Positions 44,921-53,729 of a DNA stretch of 64,000 nucleotides are shown here, piece after piece. The DNA comes from Mesorhizobium sp. M7A.F.Ca.US.008.03.1.1 (GTDB lineage Bacteria > Pseudomonadota > Alphaproteobacteria > Rhizobiales > Rhizobiaceae). The stretch covers positions 496,001-560,000 of the forward strand of contig NZ_RZRU01000001.1 of NCBI RefSeq assembly GCF_003997495.1, written 5' to 3'. The notes under the pieces were generated by a model, which worked only from the letters and a program-made list of their open reading frames with translations, had not been told where the DNA came from and did no database searches. A program made the position numbers and the translations under genes. Within the stretch, counting starts at the first letter, position 1. Each line of letters starts with the position of its first letter.

Positions 44921-45817
44921 ATGACCCAGCACAAGCGCTCCCACCACAAGCTCAAACGAGCGGTCGCGCCCTACCTCTATCTGTCGCCCTCACTGCTCAT
45001 AATCGGGCTTTTGATGCTGCTGCCGATGGTGACGGTGATCGGCTACTCGTTCCAGAACAGCGCGGTGCTGCGTCGTGACCCATCCTTTGCCGGACTGAAA
45101 CACTACCAGGCGATCTTCAACGACCCCGTGTTCTGGGCTTCGCTATGGCACACGCTCTACTTCACATGCATGAGTGTCATTTTCCACATGACCATCGGCA
45201 TGGTTTTCGCGCTCATGCTGAACAGCGACCGCATCAATCCGACGCTGCGCAATATTCTGCGCGTGCTCTATATACTGCCCTGGCTGTTCACCGCGGTGAT
45301 TATCGCCGTGATCTGGCGCCTCCTGCTTGAGCCGAACGGTGTCGTGAATAGCATTCTCATGCAAATCGGCATCATCGGTTCCAAGGTCGAATGGTTTTCC
45401 TCGCCTGCGACCGCCCTGCACGCCGTCACCTTTGCCAATATCTGGGCGGGCTATCCGCTCTTCATGGTCAGCCTGCTCGCGGGTTTGCAGGGCATTCCCA
45501 AGGATTTCTACGAGGCCGCCGATATCGACGGGGCGAAAGCCTACCAAAAGCTGATCTTCATCACCATTCCGCAGCTGATGCCGATCATCATCAGCATCTC
45601 GCTGCTCGACTTCATCTGGACCATGCAGGTCTTCCCGTTAATCTGGATAACGACGGGCGGTGGCCCGATCTATTCGACCGAGGTCCTCAGCACCTACACG
45701 TACAAGCTGGCGTTTTCGAGCTACAACCTGTCGCAGGCTTCAGCCAGCGCTGTGGTTATCTTGCTGATCTCTCTCGGCCTGACGCTGTTCTATATTCGCT
45801 ATCAAAAGGCTCGGTAG
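44921..45817 (+). CDS. Sugar ABC transporter permease (MalF/UgpA type)
   Basis: The 298-residue inner-membrane permease has six hydrophobic segments starting APYLYLSPSLLIIGLLMLLPMVTVIGYSF and the EAA loop YEAADIDGAKAYQKLIFITIPQLMPIIISISLLDFIW, which couples to the ATPase. The AGGTTGGCAC before the ATG supplies a weak ribosome site, in keeping with lower expression than the binding protein. The second permease gene begins five bases after its stop. Confidence 0.91.
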   Translation: MTQHKRSHHKLKRAVAPYLYLSPSLLIIGLLMLLPMVTVIGYSFQNSAVLRRDPSFAGLKHYQAIFNDPVFWASLWHTLYFTCMSVIFHMTIGMVFALMLNSDRINPTLRNILRVLYILPWLFTAVIIAVIWRLLLEPNGVVNSILMQIGIIGSKVEWFSSPATALHAVTFANIWAGYPLFMVSLLAGLQGIPKDFYEAADIDGAKAYQKLIFITIPQLMPIIISISLLDFIWTMQVFPLIWITTGGGPIYSTEVLSTYTYKLAFSSYNLSQASASAVVILLISLGLTLFYIRYQKAR

Positions 45818-45822
45818 TCATC

Positions 45823-46665
45823 ATGAGGAAAAGGCACACGCCGAAAGACAGGCTGATCACCGTCGCGCTCCATGTGGCGCTTGCAGCGGGGCTCTTTTTC
45901 GCGGCATTCCCGATCTACTGGATGCTGAGCAGTTCGTTCAAATCGAATACCGAAATCTTTGCCCTGCCACCAACCATCCTGCCAAAGGCGTTCACGCTGG
46001 AAGCGTATGCAGCCATTCTTGGCGACCCGGTAAAGCTGCGCTTCTTCTTCAACAGCTATTTCGTGGCGGGAGCGGTGACCGTGCTGACGGTGCTGATCGC
46101 CTTGCTGGCGGCCTACGGATTCAGCCGCTTCAACTTCCGCGGCAAGGGCATCCTGAACACAATCATCATCAGCACGCAGACGATTCCGCCGATCACACTT
46201 TTGATCCCCTTCTTCGGGCTTGTCGTCTCATACGGTATCTTCGATACCTACGTCGCACTGATCCTGACTTACCTGGTGTTCACGCTGCCGTACGCGATCC
46301 TGCTGATGACGGGATATCTGAACACCTTGCCCCGCGATCTCGATGAAGCCGTGGCTGTCGATGGCGGCTCCAGTTGGACAGCGCTTTGGCGGGTGATCGT
46401 CCCGATTTCACTGCCTGGTATCGTGGCGACGTCGGTCTACACCTTCCTGTTGTGCTGGAACGAATTTCTCTTTGCGCTGACGCTGACGAAATCGACGTCC
46501 ATGCGCACCGTCCCGATCGGCATCCAGCTGTTGATGGGGCAGCACGCCTTCGAATGGAACCAGATGATGGCGATGAGCGTGCTCGGCTCGCTACCGCTCT
46601 TGCTCATCTACCTCGTTGCCCAGAGGTACTTCCTCGCCGGCATGACCGCGGGCTCGGTCAAGTAG
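45823..46665 (+). CDS. Sugar ABC transporter permease (MalG/UgpE type)
   Basis: The 280-residue inner-membrane partner permease shows the MalG-type N terminus (LFFAAFPIYWMLSSSFKSNTEIFALPPTILP), the EAA loop LDEAVAVDGGSSWTALWRVIVPISLPGIVATSVYTFLLCWNEFLFALTLT and a final LIYLVAQRYFLAGMTAGSVK, the conserved end of this group. I start at the ATG at 45823; codons upstream in the frame lie inside the previous gene. It completes the importer. The isomerase gene follows after 59 bases. Confidence 0.91.
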   Translation: MRKRHTPKDRLITVALHVALAAGLFFAAFPIYWMLSSSFKSNTEIFALPPTILPKAFTLEAYAAILGDPVKLRFFFNSYFVAGAVTVLTVLIALLAAYGFSRFNFRGKGILNTIIISTQTIPPITLLIPFFGLVVSYGIFDTYVALILTYLVFTLPYAILLMTGYLNTLPRDLDEAVAVDGGSSWTALWRVIVPISLPGIVATSVYTFLLCWNEFLFALTLTKSTSMRTVPIGIQLLMGQHAFEWNQMMAMSVLGSLPLLLIYLVAQRYFLAGMTAGSVK

Positions 46666-46724
46666 GATGTTCATCCCAGGGCGACGGTGGCATCAAGCAA
46701 TAAGCGGTATCAAGGAATGAAAGG

Positions 46725-47546
46725 ATGAACGTGAAAGACCTCAAAGTCGGCTGCCAGACCTTCACCTGGGAAATGCTGGGAGAGCGGTTCAGCGGCGGCC
46801 CCGACGATCTGCTGAAGGCGATCTCTGACGGTGGCTATGCCGGCATCGAGATCACCGACACCATGATCGGGCACTATGGCGACAAGCCGGAGGAGTTCGC
46901 CGCCGCGCTGAAGGTTTCGGGGCTGACTCTGGTTTCCTTCGCCTTTGGCTCGAACAGTGGTTTTACGCTGAAGGAGGAGATCGGCGCCGACCTCGAAACC
47001 GCCAAGCGCTGGATCGACTTCGCCTCCGCATTTCCTGGCGCGCTGGTGTCGATGGGTTCTGCGACGGTGGTGTCCGACGGTCCGCGCGAGGACAAATTCG
47101 CCATCGCGGCCGAGGTCTACAACAAGGCCGGCGAGATCGGACGCAAGGCCGGCGTCCAGGTTGCGGTGCATCCAAGCTCGCACCACAACACGCTGCTGTT
47201 CGACCGCGCCGATTACGACGCGATCTTTGCCTTGCTCGACCCCGACCTGGTCGGCTGGGTGCCGGATACCGGCCATATCCTGCGCGGCCACAGGGACATG
47301 GCAGACACGCTGCGCACCTACCGTGATCGCATCCGCTACATCCACCTCAAGGACGTCGATGCCAACGGTACCTGGGCCATGCTCGGCAAGGGCGTCTGCG
47401 ACACCCCGGCGGTGATCGAGATCGCCAACACCGCACCGCGCTTCAACGGCTGGCTGGTGCTGGAGGAAGAATCCGAAACGGCCGCCGCCGATCCCGCCGG
47501 CGCGGTCAAGACCAACCGCCAGACAATGCGCTCCTACGGCGCCTGA
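46725..47546 (+). CDS. Sugar phosphate isomerase/epimerase-like TIM barrel protein
   Basis: This 273-residue protein has the AP-endonuclease-2/xylose-isomerase-like barrel. It resembles IolE, IolI and related dehydratases or isomerases, with VAVHPSSHHNTLLF, GWVPDTGHILRGHRDMADTL and YIHLKDVDANG carrying the metal-binding His, Asp and Glu. The ATG follows AAAGG. It opens the second half of the sugar locus: six genes with gaps of 11 bases at most and mostly overlaps. The reaction could be dehydration or isomerisation of a keto sugar or inosose-like compound. Confidence 0.83.
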   Translation: MNVKDLKVGCQTFTWEMLGERFSGGPDDLLKAISDGGYAGIEITDTMIGHYGDKPEEFAAALKVSGLTLVSFAFGSNSGFTLKEEIGADLETAKRWIDFASAFPGALVSMGSATVVSDGPREDKFAIAAEVYNKAGEIGRKAGVQVAVHPSSHHNTLLFDRADYDAIFALLDPDLVGWVPDTGHILRGHRDMADTLRTYRDRIRYIHLKDVDANGTWAMLGKGVCDTPAVIEIANTAPRFNGWLVLEEESETAAADPAGAVKTNRQTMRSYGA

Positions 47547-47557
47547 AGAACGAGACG

Positions 47558-48634
47558 ATGATCAAGAAACAGGACAGACGCCTCAGGGTCGGCGTGCTCG
47601 GCTGCGGCCCCATCGCGCAGTTCGCGCATCTGCAATCCTGCGTGAAGGCCGGCAATGCCGACCTCTACGCCATTTGCGACGCGGCGCCCGATCTGCTTGC
47701 TCGCATGGGCGCCACTTACGAGCCGCAGAAAATGTATTCCGACTATGAGGCAATGCTCGCCGATCCTGAGCTGGAAGCGGTGATCGTCGCCACATCGGAC
47801 GCCTATCACGTTCCGATGTCGATCAGGGCGCTCAACGCCGGCAAGCATGTTCTCTGTGAAAAGCCGATCGGCACCTCGGTTGAGGAAGGCGAGGCGCTGG
47901 CCGAAGCGGTCAGGCGCTCGGGCAAGATCCTGCAGGTCGGGCACATGAAGCGCTTCGATCCGGCACTGGAGGCGGCGCGCGACTTCGTTCGCGACGAGAT
48001 CGGCGAAGTGCTGGCGCTGAAGGCCTGGTATTGCGATTCAACCCATCGCTACACCAACACCGATGCCGTGCAGCCGCTGCCCGTCACCAGCAAGCTGGCG
48101 AAGAAGCCGGCGGGCAATCCCAAAGCCGATCTCAGGCAATACTTCATGCTGGCCCATGGCTCTCATCTCGTCGATACGGCGCGCTTCCTGTGCGGCGATA
48201 TCGTCGCCGTGCGAGCCCGCCTCAATGAGAAATTCGGCGCCTGTTGCTGGTTCGTCGAGACCGAGTTCGCCAGCGGCGCGCTCGGCCACCTCGACCTTAC
48301 TGTCGCCGTCCGCATGGATTGGCATGAAGGCTTTCAGCTCTACGGCGAGAACGGCTCGGTCATCGCCAGGACATTCAACCCCTGGTACTTCCGCGCCAGC
48401 GAGGTCGAGATATTTCACGAGAAGACCGCCACCGCCCACAAGCCGCTCGGCGCCGACGGTCATTTCTTCCGCCGCCAGCTGGAAGGCCTTGCCGACACGG
48501 TGCTGAACGGCGCGCCGATGCGCGGTGCCAATGTCGAGGACGGCATCGCCTCGATCCGCGCCATGGTCGCCATTGCGCGTTCGGTCGAGACTGGTGAGCG
48601 GGTCGAACTCGCCTCGGTTTCGGGGGCGGTGTGA
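47558..48634 (+). CDS. Gfo/Idh/MocA family oxidoreductase
   Basis: The 358-residue NAD(P)-dependent dehydrogenase has Rossmann motif LRVGVLGCGPIAQFAHL, signature CEKPIGTSVEEGEALAEAV with the conserved Lys, and a C-terminal domain containing AHGSHLVDTARFLCGDIVAV where the catalytic Asp and His are expected. It is flanked by two isomerase-like barrel genes. That arrangement occurs where a sugar is first oxidised at a ring carbon and then eliminated or isomerised. The substrate is unknown. Confidence 0.89.
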   Translation: MIKKQDRRLRVGVLGCGPIAQFAHLQSCVKAGNADLYAICDAAPDLLARMGATYEPQKMYSDYEAMLADPELEAVIVATSDAYHVPMSIRALNAGKHVLCEKPIGTSVEEGEALAEAVRRSGKILQVGHMKRFDPALEAARDFVRDEIGEVLALKAWYCDSTHRYTNTDAVQPLPVTSKLAKKPAGNPKADLRQYFMLAHGSHLVDTARFLCGDIVAVRARLNEKFGACCWFVETEFASGALGHLDLTVAVRMDWHEGFQLYGENGSVIARTFNPWYFRASEVEIFHEKTATAHKPLGADGHFFRRQLEGLADTVLNGAPMRGANVEDGIASIRAMVAIARSVETGERVELASVSGAV

Positions 48635-49452
48635 TGCGTCTCGGCATTTTCGCCAAGACTTTTCCGGGCACTGAGCCGGCTGCCGTGCTGACGACGGTGC
48701 GCCAGGCTGGCTATGAGACGACGCAGTTCAATCTCGCCTGCGCCGGCCTGCCGTCGATGCCGGATGCGGTGCCGGCAAATGCCGTCGCTTCCATCCGCAT
48801 TGCGGCGCAATCGAGCGGCATTTCACTTGCAGCGCTATCGGGCACCTACAACATGGCGCATCCCGACAAGGCTGTCCGCGACGATGGCCTCAGGCGTCTC
48901 GCGGTCGTCATCGAGGCTGCTGCTGCCCTGGACATCCCGCTGGTCACACTCTGCACCGGCTCGCGCAGCGCCGCCGATCAGTGGGCGTATCATCCCGACA
49001 ATGCCGATCCGGCCGCCTGGTCCGACATGGCCGCCGAGATGGCGAAGGCGCTGGCGTTGGCCGAAGAGGCCGGCGTTGATCTCGGCATCGAGCCCGAACA
49101 GGCCAACGTCGTCACCTCGGCCAAGGATGCGACGCGGCTGATCGCCGAGATGGGATCGAAGCATCTGAAGATCGTGCTTGATCCGGCGAACCTGTTTGAG
49201 CACGCGACGCCGGACGAGGCCCGCGCCATCATTGCCTCTGCGATCGACGAGGCCGCCGGTCATATCGCCATGGCGCACGCCAAGGACCGTCATGGTGACG
49301 GCCGCTTCGCCACCGCGGGACAAGGCATCGTCGACTTTCCGGATTTCGTCGCGCGGCTGAAGGCAGCGGGCTTCGACGGATCGCTCGTCACCCACGGCCT
49401 GTCCGCCGATGAAGCTCCCGGCATCGCTGCCTTCCTGCGAGGGCTGCTCTGA
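48634..49452 (+). CDS. Sugar phosphate isomerase/epimerase-like TIM barrel protein
   Basis: The 272-residue barrel protein shows the family elements LVTLCTGSRSA, LGIEPEQANVVTSAKDATRLIAEMG, LKIVLDPANLFE and IAMAHAKDRHGDG, giving Glu, Asp, His and Glu or Asp metal ligands. It is only distantly like the isomerase-like protein at 46.7 kb, so the two probably do different steps. The ATG at 48634 shares one base with the preceding TGA. Its stop overlaps the hydrolase start in the same TGATG way. Confidence 0.84.
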   Translation: MRLGIFAKTFPGTEPAAVLTTVRQAGYETTQFNLACAGLPSMPDAVPANAVASIRIAAQSSGISLAALSGTYNMAHPDKAVRDDGLRRLAVVIEAAAALDIPLVTLCTGSRSAADQWAYHPDNADPAAWSDMAAEMAKALALAEEAGVDLGIEPEQANVVTSAKDATRLIAEMGSKHLKIVLDPANLFEHATPDEARAIIASAIDEAAGHIAMAHAKDRHGDGRFATAGQGIVDFPDFVARLKAAGFDGSLVTHGLSADEAPGIAAFLRGLL

Positions 49453-50285
49453 TGGGCGCCACGCCAACGATCCTGCTTGGCGACGATGCAGCGCTTCGTG
49501 TCTTCGATACGGGGCAGGGCAGGCTTCCCGTCGTGTTCCAGCATGGCCTCGGCGGTGACGCAGCGCAGGTCGCGCAGAACTTTCCCGACAGGCCGTCATA
49601 CCGCCGGCTCACCGTCGAATGCCGCGCGCAGGGCGGTTCCGACGCCGGCACGACACGTCCCTTTTCGATCGTGATGTTCGCCGACGATGTCCTGGGCGCC
49701 GCGGATGCGGCCGGCCTCGACCGTTTCGTCGCCGGCGGCATCTCGATGGGTGCGGCCATCGCCTTGCAGCTTGCCGCCCGGCACCCGGACCGCGTCCTGG
49801 GTTTGGTGCTTGTTCGCCCTGCCTGGGCTTTCGATACAGCGCCGCAAAACATGCGTCCTTACGTGGAGGCGGCGGAGCTCATCCGCAGTCGTCCACTGGA
49901 TGAGGCGCGCGATGCCTTCGCGGCCTCGGCGACAGCGGCCCGCTTTCGCATCGAAGCGCCGGACAATCTTGCTTCCTTGCTCGGCTTCTTCGCGCGCGAG
50001 AACGCGGCCGTCTTTGCCGAGGTGATGCAGGCGATTGCAACCGACGGGCCCGGCGTCACGCGGGCAGCGGCCGCTGGGCTCGCGCTCCCCACGCTCGTCA
50101 TTGGCAGCGGCATCGATCTCGTCCATCCGCTGGCCACCGCTCGCAGCCTTGCCGATGCTATCCCCAACGCGGCCTTTAACGAGGTGACGCCGAAGGCTGC
50201 CGACAAGGATCGTCATTTCGCCGAGATCCGCGCCGCCATCGGCAGCTTCCTCGAAGATCGTTTCAACAACCAGGACCAATCATGA
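49452..50285 (+). CDS. Alpha/beta hydrolase
   Basis: This 277-residue alpha/beta hydrolase has HGLGGD near the oxyanion hole, the nucleophile elbow GGISMGAA (Ser), a candidate acid in GSGIDLVHP and a terminal DKDRHFAEIRAA with the expected His. It may open a sugar lactone or cleave an ester formed in the pathway. Its stop overlaps the epimerase start by ATGA. Confidence 0.84.
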   Translation: MGATPTILLGDDAALRVFDTGQGRLPVVFQHGLGGDAAQVAQNFPDRPSYRRLTVECRAQGGSDAGTTRPFSIVMFADDVLGAADAAGLDRFVAGGISMGAAIALQLAARHPDRVLGLVLVRPAWAFDTAPQNMRPYVEAAELIRSRPLDEARDAFAASATAARFRIEAPDNLASLLGFFARENAAVFAEVMQAIATDGPGVTRAAAAGLALPTLVIGSGIDLVHPLATARSLADAIPNAAFNEVTPKAADKDRHFAEIRAAIGSFLEDRFNNQDQS

Positions 50286-51004
50286 TCTCGAAATCTCTCT
50301 CCGGCCCAGCCGCCATCGCCGCATTGCCGCGTGACCGTATGATCGCCGAATTCTCGCTGTGGTCCGCCGATCTCGTCAATTTTGAGAGCGATCTCAGACG
50401 TATCGAACCCTATGTCGATCTTCATCACATCGATGTGGCGGACGGGCATTTCGCCCCGTCCTTCCTGTTCTTCCCCGATCTCGTCGCCCGCATCGCCGGA
50501 CTGACGGAGAAGCCCATCCATGTCCATCTGATGGTCGATGACGCAATCGTCGAGGCGCAGACGCGCCAGTTCATCGAAGCCGGCGCCGACATGGTCAGCG
50601 TCCATGCCGAAAATGGCGAGGCGGGATTGCGCGCCGTTCGGCTGGCACGCGAACTCGGCGCCGAGGCCGGCGTCGTGCTCAGGCTGGAAACGCCGGTCGA
50701 GGTGGTGACGCCTTTCGTCCCGGAGGTCGCGTTCGTTACGCTTCTGGGAACTGCCATAGGCGTCAAGGGCCAGAGCCTGTCGGACAAGGCCTGCGACAGG
50801 CTGGGCGCTGCCCGCGCCATCCTGAGAAAGGCCGGCCGCGAGGCGCAAGTGGTTCTGGCCGCTGATGGCGGCATCCGCCATGAGACCGTGCCGTTGCTGC
50901 GTGCAGCCGGTGCCGAAACCGTGGTTCTCGGTTCGCTCGCCTTCGGCGACAAGGATCTCGCCGGCCGCATCGGCTGGCTACACGGATTGAAGGTCGCGGC
51001 ATGA
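50282..51004 (+). CDS. Ribulose-phosphate 3-epimerase family protein
   Basis: The 240-residue TIM barrel keeps the Rpe fingerprints: HHIDVADGHFAPSF (metal His and catalytic Asp51), HVHLMV (metal His) and a C-terminal AADGGI phosphate-binding run with the second catalytic Asp. A leader of about 20 residues precedes the barrel. Housekeeping Rpe is usually encoded elsewhere, so a specialised epimerase is more likely, such as a D-allulose-6-phosphate 3-epimerase (AlsE). That reading fits its overlap (ATGA) with a ROK kinase gene, as alsE and alsK are adjacent in E. coli. Confidence 0.82.
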   Translation: MISKSLSGPAAIAALPRDRMIAEFSLWSADLVNFESDLRRIEPYVDLHHIDVADGHFAPSFLFFPDLVARIAGLTEKPIHVHLMVDDAIVEAQTRQFIEAGADMVSVHAENGEAGLRAVRLARELGAEAGVVLRLETPVEVVTPFVPEVAFVTLLGTAIGVKGQSLSDKACDRLGAARAILRKAGREAQVVLAADGGIRHETVPLLRAAGAETVVLGSLAFGDKDLAGRIGWLHGLKVAA

Positions 51005-52029
51005 CAATGGAAGCCGCCCTCGCGATCGATCTTGGCGGGACGGAGCTTCGTGCCGCCCTGGTCGACCGTGAAGGCAAGATCCTCGCATTCGGTGCTGTGG
51101 CGACTCAGGCGCAGGCTGGCCCCGACGTGGTGATCGGCCAGATCGAGGCGCTGGCGGCGACCGTCCATGCCGGGGCCCCGGCACTTTCGATCGTCGGCGT
51201 CGGCGTCGGTGCGCCGGGACCGCTCGATCCGCTGGCCGGCATCGCCGTCGGCCCGCCGACACTCGCCGGCTGGCTGGATGTGCCGCTTGCCGACATCCTC
51301 GAACGCCGGCTCGGCCTGCCGGTGCGGCTGGAGAACGATGCCAATGCGGCGGCGCTCGGCGAATGGCGCTTCGGCGCCGGCCATGGCGCTCGCTCGCTGG
51401 TCTTTGTCACGGTTTCCACCGGTATCGGCGGCGGTGTCGTCGTCGACGGGCGCATCCTGCATGGCCGCCGTGGCCTGGCCGCCGAGATCGGTCACATGAC
51501 CATCACCAATGAAGGCGAGCGCTGCGTATGCGGTGTCGTTGGCTGCTTCGAGGCCATCGCCTCGGGAACAGCACTTGGCCGCCGAGCCAGCGCCGCCACG
51601 GCCGCCGGAGACGGCTCGGCCTTGCGGCGCTTGTCATCGGACGCGGAGGTGACCGGCCGCCATGTCGTCGACGCGGCACGGCTGAGCGACGCTCTTGCCT
51701 CGGTCTTGCTGGAGGAGGAAGCGCGCTGGCTGGGCGTTGGCTTCACCAACCTCTTGCATCTCTATTCGCCCGATGTGCTGGTCGTCGGCGGCGGCATTGC
51801 CAATGGGCTCGACCTGATGCTGCCGACCATCGAGGCGACGATCAGGCAGCGGGCCATGCGCGCCTATCGCGACGTGCCGGTTGTTCCAGCCCAGCTCGGC
51901 CGCCATGCCGGGCTGGTCGGCGCGGCCAGCCTTGTCCTGTTCGACGACGTCGGCACGATTGCCGCCCGTATGCCCGTCGGCCCAAGCACATTTCCGGACA
52001 CGCTGCTGAGCAAGGCCGGCACCGTCTGA
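51001..52029 (+). CDS. ROK family sugar kinase
   Basis: The 342-residue kinase has the phosphate-binding DLGGT (10-14), the catalytic Asp113 in ENDANAAALGE, the ROK signature from VFVTVSTGIGGGVVVDG onwards and the zinc set His165, Cys175, Cys177 and Cys182 in GHMTITNEGERCVCGVVGC. No N-terminal DNA-binding domain is present, so it is an enzyme rather than a NagC-like regulator. It ends the operon directly before a strong terminator. With the Rpe-like gene it may phosphorylate and epimerise a rare hexose. Confidence 0.88.
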   Translation: MTMEAALAIDLGGTELRAALVDREGKILAFGAVATQAQAGPDVVIGQIEALAATVHAGAPALSIVGVGVGAPGPLDPLAGIAVGPPTLAGWLDVPLADILERRLGLPVRLENDANAAALGEWRFGAGHGARSLVFVTVSTGIGGGVVVDGRILHGRRGLAAEIGHMTITNEGERCVCGVVGCFEAIASGTALGRRASAATAAGDGSALRRLSSDAEVTGRHVVDAARLSDALASVLLEEEARWLGVGFTNLLHLYSPDVLVVGGGIANGLDLMLPTIEATIRQRAMRAYRDVPVVPAQLGRHAGLVGAASLVLFDDVGTIAARMPVGPSTFPDTLLSKAGTV

Positions 52030-52047
52030 CGTTGCGACCTGCATGAC

Positions 52048-52079
52048 AAAGGCCGGAGGCAGCTCGCCTCCGGCCTTTT
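52048..52079. terminator. Bidirectional intrinsic terminator
   Basis: AAAGGCCGGAGGC (52048-52060) pairs perfectly with GCCTCCGGCCTTT (52066-52078) around a five-base loop, with a T-run on either strand. It sits between the ROK kinase stop and the convergent dctA stop, 19 and 20 bases away, and should end both transcripts. Confidence 0.9.
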
Positions 52080-52098
52080 ACGCATTGACCGCGCGTGA

Positions 52099-53427
52099 TT
52101 ACTCGGCGGGAACAATATCAGCCGGCAGGCTGTCGTCGGCCGTGCCCGCCAGGGCCCTGGCCAGCTTGGCTTCGTCGAGTTCGCCTTCCCAGCGCGCCAC
52201 CACCAGCGTGGCGACGGCATTGCCGACGAAGTTGGTCAGCGCCCGGCACTCCGACATGAAGCGGTCGACGCCGAGGATCAGCGCCATGCCGGCGACCGGC
52301 ACCGCCGGAACCACCGACAGCGTGGCGGCAAGGGTGATGAAGCCTGCCCCGGTGATGCCGGCGGCGCCCTTGGACGAGAGCATCGCAACCAGCAGCAGCA
52401 GGATCTGGTCGCCGATCGACAGATGGATGTTGGTTGCCTGCGCGATGAACAGCGCCGCCAGCGTCATGTAGATGTTGGTGCCGTCGAGGTTGAAGGAATA
52501 GCCGGTCGGGATGACCAGACCGACCACCGAGCGCTTGGCGCCGGCCTTCTCCATTTTTTCCATCAGCGAGGGCAGCGCGGCTTCAGATGAGGAGGTGCCC
52601 AGCACCAGCAGCAACTCTTCCTTGATGTAACGGATCAGCGACAGGATGGAGAAGCCGTTGTAGCGGCAGACAGCACCCAGGACGACGAACACGAACAGAA
52701 ACGCCGTCACGTAGAAGGTGCCGACCAGCATGGCGAGGTTGATGACCGCGCCGATGCCGTATTTGCCGATGGTGAAGGCCATGGCGCCAAAGGCGCCGAT
52801 AGGGGCTGCCTTCATCAGCACGCTGACCAGCTTGAAGATCGGCGTGGTCAGCGCCTGCAAGAAGTTGAGGACGGGCGTGCCCTTGTCGCCGACCAGCGCC
52901 AGCGCAATGCCGAACAGCACCGACAAGAACAGCACCTGCAGGATGTCGCCGTCGGCGAAGGCGCCGACGATGGTCGACGGGATGATGTTCATCAGGAAGC
53001 CGGTGACCGACTGGTCGTGCGCCTTGGCGGCATAGGTGTTGACGGTCGAGGCGTCGAGTGTCGCCGGGTCGATGTTGAAGCCGGCGCCCGGCTGCACGAC
53101 ATTGGCCACGACCAGGCCGATGATCAGCGCCAGCGTCGAGAAGGTGAGGAAATAGAGCATCGCCTTGCCGGCGACGCGCCCGACTTTCTGCAGATCGCTC
53201 ATGCCGGCAATGCCCGTCGTCACGGTCAGGAAGATGACCGGGGCGATGATCATCTTGACCAGCTTGATGAAGGCGTCGCCGAGCGGCTTCATGCTCTCGC
53301 CGACCGAGGGATAGAAATGGCCGAGCAGGATACCGACGGTGATCGCGACGAGCACCTGCACGTAGAGTTGGGCATAGAAAGGTTTGCGCTGCGCGGTAAG
53401 CGCGCCTGATTGGTCTGCGATGTGCAT
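52099..53427 (-). CDS. dctA: C4-dicarboxylate transport protein DctA
   Basis: The 442-residue inner-membrane symporter imports succinate, fumarate and malate with protons or sodium. It shows the DAACS-family features: eight membrane segments, the serine-rich re-entrant loop [17 protein letters not shown], the binding segment [25 protein letters not shown] and [22 protein letters not shown]. The ATG at 53427 follows GGGAGAG. In rhizobia DctA feeds nitrogen-fixing bacteroids and is induced by DctB/DctD, both encoded divergently here. The promoter and activator sites are visible upstream. The long in-frame extension upstream of the ATG is the untranslated control region. Confidence 0.96.
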   Translation of the reverse strand: MHIADQSGALTAQRKPFYAQLYVQVLVAITVGILLGHFYPSVGESMKPLGDAFIKLVKMIIAPVIFLTVTTGIAGMSDLQKVGRVAGKAMLYFLTFSTLALIIGLVVANVVQPGAGFNIDPATLDASTVNTYAAKAHDQSVTGFLMNIIPSTIVGAFADGDILQVLFLSVLFGIALALVGDKGTPVLNFLQALTTPIFKLVSVLMKAAPIGAFGAMAFTIGKYGIGAVINLAMLVGTFYVTAFLFVFVVLGAVCRYNGFSILSLIRYIKEELLLVLGTSSSEAALPSLMEKMEKAGAKRSVVGLVIPTGYSFNLDGTNIYMTLAALFIAQATNIHLSIGDQILLLLVAMLSSKGAAGITGAGFITLAATLSVVPAVPVAGMALILGVDRFMSECRALTNFVGNAVATLVVARWEGELDEAKLARALAGTADDSLPADIVPAE

Positions 53428-53514
53428 CGAACTCTCCCTGGCCGGATGGGCGGACCGCCCTGCGTGACTTCTCCCGTCGCGGCGCTCCGGTCGCACGCCG
53501 CTGCCAGGGAGTTT

Positions 53515-53531
53515 TGCAAGCGCTGTGCCAA
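53515..53531 (-). promoter_or_regulatory. Sigma-54 promoter of dctA
   Basis: On the minus strand the sequence reads TTGGCACAGCGCTTGCA, which matches the sigma-54 consensus TGGCACG-N4-TTGC(A/T). The invariant GG and GC are separated by exactly ten bases. The expected start of transcription is near 53504, leaving a leader of about 77 bases before the dctA ATG. Confidence 0.92.
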
Positions 53532-53592
53532 TTCGCGGAAAGGCCGGAATCCCGGCAATTCCGCCTTTGCTCGAAGCCATGCGGCAAATGTC

Positions 53593-53610
53593 TGTGCGGA
53601 TTTCCGCACA
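53593..53610. promoter_or_regulatory. DctD-binding site 1 (upstream activating sequence)
   Basis: TGTGCGGATTTCCGCACA is an inverted repeat with perfect 8-base arms around two bases. It lies about 98 bases upstream of the predicted dctA start, where rhizobial DctD sites are known to be. Confidence 0.88.
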
Positions 53611-53623
53611 AGCAACGTTTGCC

Positions 53624-53641
53624 TGGGCGGATTTTCGCATT
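53624..53641. promoter_or_regulatory. DctD-binding site 2 (degenerate copy)
   Basis: TGGGCGGATTTTCGCATT matches site 1 in 14 of 18 bases and is centred 31 bases (three helical turns) further upstream. Tandem sites of unequal strength on one face of the helix are typical of rhizobial dctA. Confidence 0.78.
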
Positions 53642-53729
53642 ACACTGATCGGAAAGCCGCGAAGAAAAGGAGAGGGCAACGCAGCAGGTAGGTACCGATA
53701 GCGAATCCCCTGGATTTGCCGGCCGTGAA

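Noticed and set aside
50282-51004. Calling this gene the housekeeping ribulose-phosphate 3-epimerase
   Set aside because: It sits in a catabolic operon overlapping a ROK kinase gene and has an extra N-terminal leader, so a specialised epimerase is more likely.
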